Source of the DNA: Closterium sp. NIES-65 | Lineage: Eukaryota > Streptophyta > Zygnematophyceae > Desmidiales > Closteriaceae | Length of the DNA stretch: 64,000 nt | Assembly (NCBI GenBank): GCA_948144175.1 | Contig: CANXME010002544.1 | Coordinates: 124,001 to 188,000, forward strand | Direction of reading: 5' to 3' | Translations under genes and position numbers: made by a program | Shown here: piece after piece, positions 42,501 to 51,389 of the stretch | How the letters are laid out: every line of letters begins with the position of its first letter | Position numbering within the stretch: position 1 is the first letter of the stretch | The notes under the pieces: model-generated | Databases searched by the model: none | The model's input: the letters and a program-made list of their open reading frames with translations, nothing else | What the model was told of the DNA's origin: nothing

Positions 42501-43593
42501 TGTTGGGTGCAAATTCACATTGCACGACATCCTGCCGTCTGTTTGTACGAGTATGCGTGTGCGAATGCATTTGCGTGTGAATGGTATGTTTGTGTGTTTG
42601 TTTGCTTTCGCAATTTTCGCTTGAAGCATTTGCAGGTACTCGCAAAATGTGCGCTTCGGCATAACATTGTACGCGCTATGAACAGTACAAGCAGAAAGGA
42701 CGAGCTCGCAAAGGAACCCAAGATGGAAGCTTTGCGGTTCAACTTACTTGATTGCGCAGATTCAGTTCTATCCAACTCGAAATTGTACTGTTTTGTTTGG
42801 TTGACTATAGTGTAGCAGGGCAGGCACTATAGGGGTACAATTTAGGTGAAGGTTGGATGTTGTTTGTCTGTATCTGCATGCTACAGGGCCAGGGGAAACC
42901 AGCGGAACCAGCATTTGGCTGGTTGGGCAAAGACAAAACAGGTTCTGTTTTTAGGACCTGAACCTGGTTGTTGTTTTCCCAGGTTGGAAAAACAGAACCA
43001 GAGGTTGTTCACCAACCTATCACCTGCTATTTTGTCCAGCCAGGTTGGTTCTGTTGCTTGGAATTATTTGGGATCATCCCTGGTTGTTCCCAGGTTGATT
43101 CCCAAGGTCCTTGCTAGCTAGAGCTATTTATTCCTTCTCTGTTTGTACCTGAATATAGTGAAATTGATTCAAGCGAATTCCTTCCTTGCTGGAATTTCTT
43201 GTCTACGCGGTGCGACGGCGGAATGCTACCCGAGTCAACGCTAGTACGCTAGCACTCCAACGCTAGGCTAACGCTGTCCGAGCCATAACTTCGTAATGGC
43301 AGAACTTTTCGCGAGGCAACTTGGCTTATTTTAAAGCTCTTAGAGTGAGCTTCGATATAGGAAATTCTCAGCTTAATCCGATCGACGGTCTGCACGATAC
43401 GCTGCGCGACGTTCAAGGTACTCTTGCTGTTTTGACTAAGTCCCTCTTGATCCCTCTCTCTACAAACTCGGACCCGAGGATAGGGGCTGGTCTTGTACCA
43501 GGCACCCAAGGACCCTTGGAGGTGACCCCGAGGAGAGGTTTTAAGTGTGATAAAGTCTTAATAGCTTGAGTTTATTAGGCCCTTACACCAACA
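42501..43593 (+). repeat. 5' LTR of R1-f (1,093 bp)
   Basis: It runs from TGTTGGGTGC to CACCAACA. It contains a 10-bp inverted repeat (42616-42625 and 43168-43177), a stretch dense in CCAGGTT/AACCTGG motifs (about 42895-43095), a TATA-like CTATTTATT near 43125 and the conserved cassette at 43461-43540. Transcription is expected to start within it, but the exact site cannot be read. Confidence 0.97.
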
Positions 43594-43596
43594 AGC

Positions 43597-43608
43597 TGGT
43601 ATCAGAGC
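43597..43608 (+). other. Primer-binding site of R1-f
   Basis: TGGTATCAGAGC, complementary to the 3' end of plant initiator-Met tRNA, separated from the LTR by AGC. Confidence 0.94.
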
Positions 43609-43639
43609 TGCGTTATAGTGATCCTCGATATAGGTAGCT

Positions 43640-46600
43640 ATGGCGGGCAACACCTCAGCGGTAGCTGGTGAATCTTCAGCCCAAGATCGTAGCGGCAGCC
43701 ATGATTCTGGTGTTTCTGCGCCAAGGGGAGCGCGAACAAGCCAGGGCTCGCTGATCAAGGAGGTGCTGAAAAACTTCACCGTCGAGAAGTTCAATGGTGA
43801 GGGCTATGATGATTGGGCCTGGAAAATGCAACTTTATTTCCGTCAAATCGGATTGCTGAAACTAATGATTGGGGAGGAGCCTAGACCGAGTGACCCCGCC
43901 TTTCAGGAAGATTGGGACGAGCGCGCCTCAGCTGGCTACTACTTGATGTCGCAGAGTTTGGAGCTGAACCAGCGTCACCACGTCATGCACCTGCTGCCGG
44001 AGGTTGAGTGCGGTCCGAAGGCGTGGACGGTGTTGAAGGAGCTGCACGCCCCGACCTCCGTTGTTGCAACATTGATGCTGGAGAGGGAGCTGTCCGCGTT
44101 GCGCCTGAGCGAGGGAGAGCCGGTGCAACCTGTCCTGGACAAATTGCGCGACCTCTACGCGAAGTTGGCGACCGCGGGAATCACCTACCCGGAGCAAACA
44201 ATGTGCTTGAAGATGCTCTCGCTGCTGCCGGAATCGTGGCTTCAATTTACGAGCGGATTGAGCCTGCCGCAGAACCAGAGCTTGTGGACGCTCGAGTGGG
44301 TGCGGACGAAGATTTTGGAGGAGGACTTCCGTCGCCGCCAACTGAGGGGTGGAGACGACGGCAGCAGCGGCTACGGGATGCAAGGGAGCCGACGTGGCAA
44401 AGGACGTGGCTTCGGTGGTGCTGGACGCGGTGCAAAGAAAGACGACGACTCCAACGACCAACAAGGAGGTACCGGTTGGGGTCGCGGTGCAAAATCTGGA
44501 CGTGGGGGCAAGTCGGGTGCTGGTGGCAAAATGAAAGGGAGTTGCTGGTATTGTGAGAAGGAAGGGCACCCCTGGTTTTTGTGCTATAAGAAACCCGATG
44601 GATGGACCCCCCAGAATCGTCACCAGGATGGCGGCGCGCGGAGGAACCAGAAAAACGGCGCCAACATGGTCGCTGATTCGTCCGACAACAACCCGAAGGG
44701 CAACGGCGGTGCGGAGAAGAAGAAGGAGCGCACCGCGGGCCAATTCTTCCATATGGGAGACAAGGGGGAGCAAGGAGACGCCTCTGCTAAGGCTGGAGCA
44801 GAGCTGCACCCCCTGGACTATTGGGTGTTGGACACAGGCGCTGCTTGGACAATGACGCCGCGCAAGGACCTGCTGGACGACGTACGCGCTGCACCGATTA
44901 ATGAGGTGTGCTCTGCCTCTGGACACATGTTGAAGGTGGCTGGTGCGGGACGAGCTGCATTTAAGGGAGCGGATGGCAAGCCGGTGGTGCTGCACGACGT
45001 TCTCCTCGTCCCCGACCTGAAGGCCAACCTCATCTCCCTCCGTAAGCTTGGCAAGGCTGGGGTGAACACCAACACGGATGGGGCTCGCACTTATAAGGGG
45101 AAGCTGGGCAATCGGGTGCTTTGGGATCTGCACGAGAGCAAGGACGTGTACAGATCCATGTGGCAGCTGCCGGCGCTGGCGTGGCATGGTGAGGGGCAGG
45201 CTGGAGAGGGGTCTGCATCCCAGGGGGAGTGCAACGCCGTTGGAGGGGTTGGTGTGAAAGTGTCGGCCAGATCTGGGGAGACGGATTGGGCAACGGCATA
45301 CCGACGCTTGGGGCATGTGGCAATGCCTTTGCTGAAGCAGCTGGAGAAGGATGGAGCCGTTAAGGGCTTGAAGCTGAACGGACAACCACCCGATGATAAC
45401 TGTGAAATCTGTTTGCTCTCAAAGTTTACCCGTTTCCCCTTCCATAGTGTGGCTGGCAGGAGCAAGAAGCCGTTGGAGCTGGTCCACATGGACTTGGTGG
45501 GGCCGCTGCCGGTTCAGGGACACAAGGGGGAGCGGTACTTCCTGACCATTGTGGATGATTGGAGCAGGCTTATGTGGGCATATCCGCTGAAGCAGAAGGA
45601 CCATGCCGCCTCTACGATACGGGAAGATTGGCTGCCATTCGTGGAGAAGCAAGCGGAGTGTGTGGTGAAGCGGATTAGGACAGATCGGGGTGGTGAGTTC
45701 CTTGGAGCTGAGATGACGGCCTGGCTCAAGAAGCAGGGCATCCAGAGGGAGCTGACCACGGCTTACACCCCACAGTCTAACGGTGTAGCAGAACGGGCGA
45801 ACCGGACAATTCTGGAGACAGCTAGGGCGCTGCTCATAGAATCTGGGCTGGGCAACTCCATGTGGCCCCATGCTGTTCGGCACGCTACCGTCGCTAGGAA
45901 CAGGGTACTCACAAAGGTTGGGGATGACTCGTGGGTGCCGTTGGAGAGGTGGCTTGGGAGGAAGCCGCCGGTGGACATGCTGAGGGTGTTCGGTTGCATG
46001 GCAGTCGCCCACGTCCCCAAGACCTACCGCAGTAAGTTGGGGGCGAGTGCAATCTGGTGTGTGCATTTGGGGCTGGCTGCTGAGAGCAAGGGATGGCTGC
46101 TGTGGGAACCCTCCAAGGGTGTGTTATTTGACAGCAGGGATGTGAAGTTTGTTGAGGGCATGATGTATGGGAGCTGGGAGAAACAGCCGGAGGCCAGGGT
46201 GTCCCAGCAGATGGAGCAGATCACCATGCAGCTGGACCTGACTCCTAGTGTGTGGGAGGAGGGAGAGGAGGCAGCTGCAGAGGGTGGTGATAAAGAGAAG
46301 GTGCAGGAGGCACCTGCTGGTGGAGGTGATGGTGTGGAGATTAGCGGTAGCACTAGTGGAGCTGCTGGATCCGAGGGAGGAGAGCAGCAGCAGGGGAAAA
46401 CTAAGAAGCCGAAGGGTGTTATTATGAAGGGATGGGAGACACCCGTCTCCAGGCCAGGACGTACCCGTATGGCTACTAAAAAGCTGACTGCAGGAGCTGA
46501 TGTAGCGGAGCAGCAGCTTGGGACCGAGGAGGCATTGCTGATTCTACCGCATGGCTATGACCCGGATGAGGAGGATCAACCTGCGTACTGTTTTCTTGCC

Positions 46601-48220
46601 CCTGCACCAGAGGAACCAGCTAGCATGGAGGAGGCATTAGCTGGACCAGATAGGGACAAATGGCTAGCTTCCAGGGATGCTGAATACCAGAGCCTGCTGG
46701 AGAATGGGACTTGGGAACTAGTGGTGCTGCCTGAGGGAAAGAAAGCGGTACAATGCAAGTGGGTGCTAAGGATCAAGACTGACGACAAGGGGCAGGTCAC
46801 CATCTACAAGAGTAGGTTGGTGGCTAAGGGGTTTATGCAGAAGGAGAAGCGGGACTTCAATGAGATCTTTGCTCCCACTGCCAAACCCCCTACCCTTCGT
46901 GTCTTGTTGGCAGATGCAGCCGTTAGTGGGAAGTTCATTATCCAGATGGACATATCAACGGCATTTCTCAACGGGATTTTAGAGGAGGAGGTGTTCATGA
47001 CGCAGCCACCTGGGTATGAGGATGGTACGGGCAGGGTGTGCAAGCTGAAAAAGTCCATCTACGGCTTGAAGCAGGCGCCACGCTGCTGGTACCAGAAGTT
47101 GGCAGCTGTTTTAGAGGAGATGGGATTCAGGACCAGCAGCTGTGATGAGAGCCTCTTTCTCAAGGGGGAGGGGGAGAAGCTGGTGCTGTTTCTGGTCTAT
47201 GTGGACGACATTCTTCTCTTTAGCAGCAGCATGAAGGAGATCCAGAAGGTGCAGCAGCAGCTGATGGAGAACTTCAAGTGCAAGAACCTTGGGGAGGTAA
47301 AGTACTACCTCGGGATGCACGTGGAGAGGGATCTGGATCACAGGTGGTTGAAGCTGCACCAGGAGAAGTTCATCAAGGAGCTTGGGGAGAAGTACGGAAT
47401 TGAGAATGAGCGCAAGGTTGCAACTCCCCTGCCAGCAGAATTCAGGCTTGTGAAAGCTGCAGAGGATGAAGGGGTTGAAGCCGAGGAGCAGCAGCAATTT
47501 CAGTCCTTGGTGGGCAGCCTCTTGTATGCAGCAGTTCACACGAGACCCGACATCTCTTTCTCGGTTGGGCAGCTGGCTAGGGTAGTGCAGAATCCATCAG
47601 AGGAGCAGGTGGATGCAGCTGAGCGTGTGGTGAAGTATCTGAACTCTCACCCAAGCATTGGAGTTCAATACTCCGCATCTGCACAGGTGAAGCAGAAAGG
47701 GGTTGAGGTGCTGAAAGAGAAGGGGGAGAGGCTTGGAGAAGGCAAGCTTTTTCTCACTTGCTTTACTGATGCTACGTGGGCCTCTGAGAAGGAGGATTCC
47801 TCATCTGTGGGAGGATACATTTGCGTAGTTGGGGGAGGACCGGTTAGTTGGAGGTCAAAGAAGCAGACGGAGACAGCACTCTCTTCTGTGGAATCAGAGT
47901 ACATGGCGATGTTCCATGGGGTGAAGGAGGTGATTTGGCTGAGGAGGCTGTTGGAGGAGATTGGCCAGGAGCAAAAGGTTGCTACGCCGCTGTTTTGTGA
48001 TAGCAAGGGAGCTCTTGGGATGGCCAGGAACGCTGTGCTTCATGGGCTGAATAAGCACATGCGTATCAAGTGGCACTGGCTGCGTAAGGAGGTGAAGAGG
48101 GGGACGGTGAATCCGATCTACATCAAGACTCACCAGCAGCCAGCAGACTTCCTCACCAAGAGGCTTGCGGATGAGTCTCATTGGCGTTGTGTGCGCATGA
48201 GTGGAATGAGCATGAACTAG
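43640..48220 (+). CDS. R1-f Gag-Pol polyprotein (1,526 aa)
   Basis: It encodes a complete Ty1/copia polyprotein. Gag lies about 1-340, with a basic Gly/Arg stretch and the zinc knuckle C302, C305, H310, C315. The aspartic protease has DTGA at 398-401. The integrase zinc site is Y554 (normally His), H559, C588, C591; the catalytic triad is D618, D682, E718 with 35 residues between the last two. An acidic and Gln-rich linker lies about 850-970. Reverse transcriptase has D1104 and YVDD at 1187-1190. RNase H has D1377, E1420 and D1454. The order protease-integrase-reverse transcriptase defines copia. Gag and Pol share one frame, so the Gag excess usual for retroelements must come from another mechanism. 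The start is the first ATG after the primer-binding site. Y554 may weaken integrase; sister copies keep His. Confidence 0.97.
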   Translation: MAGNTSAVAGESSAQDRSGSHDSGVSAPRGARTSQGSLIKEVLKNFTVEKFNGEGYDDWAWKMQLYFRQIGLLKLMIGEEPRPSDPAFQEDWDERASAGYYLMSQSLELNQRHHVMHLLPEVECGPKAWTVLKELHAPTSVVATLMLERELSALRLSEGEPVQPVLDKLRDLYAKLATAGITYPEQTMCLKMLSLLPESWLQFTSGLSLPQNQSLWTLEWVRTKILEEDFRRRQLRGGDDGSSGYGMQGSRRGKGRGFGGAGRGAKKDDDSNDQQGGTGWGRGAKSGRGGKSGAGGKMKGSCWYCEKEGHPWFLCYKKPDGWTPQNRHQDGGARRNQKNGANMVADSSDNNPKGNGGAEKKKERTAGQFFHMGDKGEQGDASAKAGAELHPLDYWVLDTGAAWTMTPRKDLLDDVRAAPINEVCSASGHMLKVAGAGRAAFKGADGKPVVLHDVLLVPDLKANLISLRKLGKAGVNTNTDGARTYKGKLGNRVLWDLHESKDVYRSMWQLPALAWHGEGQAGEGSASQGECNAVGGVGVKVSARSGETDWATAYRRLGHVAMPLLKQLEKDGAVKGLKLNGQPPDDNCEICLLSKFTRFPFHSVAGRSKKPLELVHMDLVGPLPVQGHKGERYFLTIVDDWSRLMWAYPLKQKDHAASTIREDWLPFVEKQAECVVKRIRTDRGGEFLGAEMTAWLKKQGIQRELTTAYTPQSNGVAERANRTILETARALLIESGLGNSMWPHAVRHATVARNRVLTKVGDDSWVPLERWLGRKPPVDMLRVFGCMAVAHVPKTYRSKLGASAIWCVHLGLAAESKGWLLWEPSKGVLFDSRDVKFVEGMMYGSWEKQPEARVSQQMEQITMQLDLTPSVWEEGEEAAAEGGDKEKVQEAPAGGGDGVEISGSTSGAAGSEGGEQQQGKTKKPKGVIMKGWETPVSRPGRTRMATKKLTAGADVAEQQLGTEEALLILPHGYDPDEEDQPAYCFLAPAPEEPASMEEALAGPDRDKWLASRDAEYQSLLENGTWELVVLPEGKKAVQCKWVLRIKTDDKGQVTIYKSRLVAKGFMQKEKRDFNEIFAPTAKPPTLRVLLADAAVSGKFIIQMDISTAFLNGILEEEVFMTQPPGYEDGTGRVCKLKKSIYGLKQAPRCWYQKLAAVLEEMGFRTSSCDESLFLKGEGEKLVLFLVYVDDILLFSSSMKEIQKVQQQLMENFKCKNLGEVKYYLGMHVERDLDHRWLKLHQEKFIKELGEKYGIENERKVATPLPAEFRLVKAAEDEGVEAEEQQQFQSLVGSLLYAAVHTRPDISFSVGQLARVVQNPSEEQVDAAERVVKYLNSHPSIGVQYSASAQVKQKGVEVLKEKGERLGEGKLFLTCFTDATWASEKEDSSSVGGYICVVGGGPVSWRSKKQTETALSSVESEYMAMFHGVKEVIWLRRLLEEIGQEQKVATPLFCDSKGALGMARNAVLHGLNKHMRIKWHWLRKEVKRGTVNPIYIKTHQQPADFLTKRLADESHWRCVRMSGMSMN

Positions 48221-48251
48221 TATGGAATGATGGGGATGCAGCCGGCAGGCT

Positions 48252-48260
48252 GAGGGGGAG
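48252..48260 (+). other. Polypurine tract of R1-f
   Basis: GAGGGGGAG lies two bases before the 3' LTR and is the expected primer of plus-strand synthesis. The same tract precedes the 3' LTRs of R1-b, R1-d, R1-g and R1-j. Confidence 0.88.
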
Positions 48261-48262
48261 TG

Positions 48263-49355
48263 TGTTGGGTGCAAATTCACATTGCACGACATCCTGCCGT
48301 CTGTTTGTACGAGTATGCGTGTGCGAATGCATTTGCGTGTGAATGGTATGTTTGTGTGTTTGTTTGCTTTCGCAATTTTCGCTTGAAGCATTTGCAGGTA
48401 CTCGCAAAATGTGCGCTTCGGCATAACATTGTACGCGCTATGAACAGTACAAGCAGAAAGGACGAGCTCGCAAAGGAACCCAAGATGGAAGCTTTGCGGT
48501 TCAACTTACTTGATTGCGCAGATTCAGTTCTATCCAACTCGAAATTGTACTGTTTTGTTTGGTTGACTATAGTGTAGCAGGGCAGGCACTATAGGGGTAC
48601 AATTTAGGTAAAGGTTGGATGTTGTTTGTCTGTATCTGCATGCTACAGGGCCAGGGGAAACCAGCGGAACCAGCATTTGGCTGGTTGGGCAAAGACAAAA
48701 CAGGTTCTGTTTTTAGGACCTGAACCTGGTTGTTGTTTTCCCAGGTTGGAAAAACAGAACCAGAGGTTGTTCACCAACCTATCACCTGCTATTTTGTCCA
48801 GCCAGGTTGGTTCTGTTGCTTGGAATTATTTGGGATCATCCCTGGTTGTTCCCAGGTTGATTCCCAAGGTCCTTGCTAGCTAGAGCTATTTATTCCTTCT
48901 CTGTTTGTACCTGAATATAGTGAAATTGATTCAAGCGAATTCCTTCCTTGCTGGAATTTCTTGTCTACGCGGTGCGACGGCGGAATGCTACCCGAGTCAA
49001 CGCTAGTACGCTAGCACTCCAACGCTAGGCTAACGCTGTCCGAGCCATAACTTCGTAATGGCAGAACTTTTCGCGAGGCAACTTGGCTTATTTTAAAGCT
49101 CTTAGAGTGAGCTTCGATAAAGGAAATTCTCAGCTTAATCCGATCGACGGTCTGCACGATACGCTGCGCGACGTTCAAGGTACTCTTGCTGTTTTGACTA
49201 AGTCCCTCTTGATCCCTCTCTCTACAAACTCGGACCCGAGGATAGGGGCTGGTCTTGTACCAGGCACCCAAGGACCCTTGGAGGTGACCCCGAGGAGAGG
49301 TTTTAAGTGTGATAAAGTCTTAATAGCTTGAGTTTATTAGGCCCTTACACCAACA
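48263..49355 (+). repeat. 3' LTR of R1-f (1,093 bp)
   Basis: It is identical to the 5' LTR except G to A at 48610 and T to A at 49120. It is followed by GCCCA (49356-49360). Confidence 0.97.
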
Positions 49356-49360
49356 GCCCA

Positions 49361-50208
49361 ATCCGTCTCCCCAGATCTGGCCGACACTTTCACACCAACC
49401 CTTCCAACGGCGTTGCACTCCCCCTGGGATGCAGACCCCTCTCCAGCCTGCCCCCCACCGTGCCACGCCAGCGCCGGCAGCTGCCACATAGATCTGTACA
49501 CGTCCTTGCTCTCGTGCAGATGCCAAAGCACCCGATTGCCCAGCTTCTCTTATAAGTGCGAGCCCCATCCGTGTTGGTGTTCACCCCACCCTTTCCAAGC
49601 TTACGGAGGGACATAAGGTTGGCCTTCAGGTCGGGGACGAGCAGAACGTCGTGCAGCACCACCGGCTTGCCATCCGCTCCCTTAAACGCAGCTCGTCCCG
49701 CACCAGCCACCTTCAACATGTGTCCAGAGGCAGAGCACACCTCATTAATCGGTGCAGCGCGTACGTCGTCCAGCAGGTCCTTTCGCGGCGTCATCGTCCA
49801 AGCAGCGCCCGTGTCCAACACCCAATAATCCAGGGGGTGCAGCTCTGCTCCAACCTTGGCCGAGACGTGGTGACGCTGGTTCAGCTCCAAACTCTGCGAC
49901 ATCAAATAGTAGCCAGCCGAGGAGCGCTCATCCCAATCTTCCTGCAGCGCGGGGTCACTCGGTCTAGGCTCCTCCCCAATCATTAGTTTCAGCAATCCAA
50001 TCTGACGGAAATAGAGTTGCATTTTCCAGGCCCAATCATCATAGCCCTCACCATTGAACTTCTAGACGGTGAAATTCTTCAGCACCTCCTTGACCAGCGA
50101 GCCCTGGTTTGTTCGCGCTCCCCTTGGCGCTGAAACACCAGAATCATGGCTGCCGCTACGATCTTGGGCTGAAGATTCACCAGCTCCCGTCGAGGTGTTG
50201 CCCGCCAT
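49361..50208 (-). pseudogene. R1-e gag-protease remnant
   Basis: The ATG at 50208 starts Gag, stopped by TAG at codon 49 (50062-50064, GAG to TAG in FTVEKF). Further on, LELNQRHHV is joined directly to SAKVGAELHPLDYWVLDTG near 49862, so about 270 residues of Gag including the zinc knuckle are deleted. Protease DTGA follows. A one-base loss in the codons for TYKGKLGNR (near 49548) shifts the frame before R1-f. Confidence 0.9.
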
Positions 50209-50254
50209 AGCTACCTATATCGAGGATCACTATAACGCAGCTCTGATACCAGCT

Positions 50255-51347
50255 TGTTGGTATAAGGGCCTAATAAACTCAAGCTATTAAGACTTTATCA
50301 AACTTAAAACCTCTCCTCGGGGTCACCTCCAAGGGTCCTTGGGTGCCTGGTACAAAACCAGCCCCTATCCTCAGGTCCGAGTTTGTAGAGAGAGGGATCA
50401 AGAGGGACTAAGTCCAAACAGCAAGAGTACCTTGAACATCGCACAGCGTATCGTGTAGACCGTCGATCGGATTAAGCTGAGAATTTCCTATATCGAAGCT
50501 CACTCTAACAGCTTTAAAATAAGCCAAGTTGCCTCGCGAAAAGTTCTGCCATTACGAAGTTATGGCTCGGACAGCGTTAGCCTAGCGTTGGACTGCTAGC
50601 GTACTAGCGTTGACTCGGGTAGCATTCCGCCGTCGCACTGCGTAGAAAGGAAATTCCAGCAAGGAAGGAATTCGCTTGAATCAATTTCACTATATTCAGG
50701 TACAAACAGAGAAGGAATATATAGTTCTAGCTAGCATGGACCTTGGGAATAAACCTGGGAACAACTAGGGATGATCCCAAATAATTCCAAGCAACAGAAC
50801 CAACCTGGCTGGACAAAACAGCAGGTAGTAAGTTGGTAAACAACCTCTGGTTCTGTTTTTCCAACCTGGGAAAACAACAACCAGGTTCAGGTCCTAAAAA
50901 CAGAACCTGTTTTGTCTTTGCCCAACCAGCCAAATGCTGGTTCCGCTGGTTTCCCCTGGCCCTGTAGCATGCAGATACAGACAAACAACATCCAACCTTT
51001 ACCTAAATTGTACCCCTATAGTGCCTGCCTTGCTACACTATAGTCAACCAAACAAAACAGTACAATTTCGAATTGAATATAACTGAATCTGAGCAATCAA
51101 GTAAGCCAAACCCCAAAGCTTCCATCTTGGGTTCCTTTGCAAGCTCGTCCTCTTTGCTTGTACTGTTCATAGTGCGTACAATGTTATGCCGAAGCGCACA
51201 TTGTGCGAGTACCTGCAAATGCTTCAAGCGAAAATTGCGAAAGCAAACAAATATCCGAACATACCATTCACACGCAAATGCATTCGCACACGCATACTCG
51301 TACAAACAGACGGCAGGATGTCGTGCAATGTGAATTTGCACCCAACA
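50255..51347 (-). repeat. R1 LTR shared by R1-e (as 5') and R1-g (as 3')
   Basis: It is full length (1,093 bp). On its left are the primer-binding site and gag of R1-e; on its right, without any duplication, are the polypurine tract (51350-51358) and pol end of R1-g. One LTR thus serves two internal regions in tandem, the signature of unequal recombination between copies. Confidence 0.94.
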
Positions 51348-51389
51348 CACTCCCCCTCAGCCTGCCGGCTGCATCTCCGTCATTCCATA

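Larger units (their letters stand above)
42501..49355 (+). mobile_element. R1-f, complete and youngest R1 element (6,855 bp)
   Basis: It has everything a Ty1/copia element needs: two 1,093-bp LTRs with two mismatches between them (48610 and 49120 in the 3' copy), a GCCCA duplication, a primer-binding site, a single 1,526-codon gag-pol frame and a polypurine tract. It is nested in reverse orientation in R1-e. Near-identical LTRs indicate a very recent insertion. The only odd feature is a Tyr at the first His of the integrase zinc site. Confidence 0.98.
41633..50254 (-). mobile_element. R1-e, R1 copy split by R1-f
   Basis: The part left of R1-f (41633-42500) holds integrase; the part right of it (49356-50254) holds the pre-integrase, protease and gag remains and the primer-binding site (50240-50251). 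The 5' LTR follows at 50255. The left end is deleted against R1-d. R1-f entered between the codons of the pre-integrase segment, with a GCCCA duplication. Gag has lost most of its length. Confidence 0.92.
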
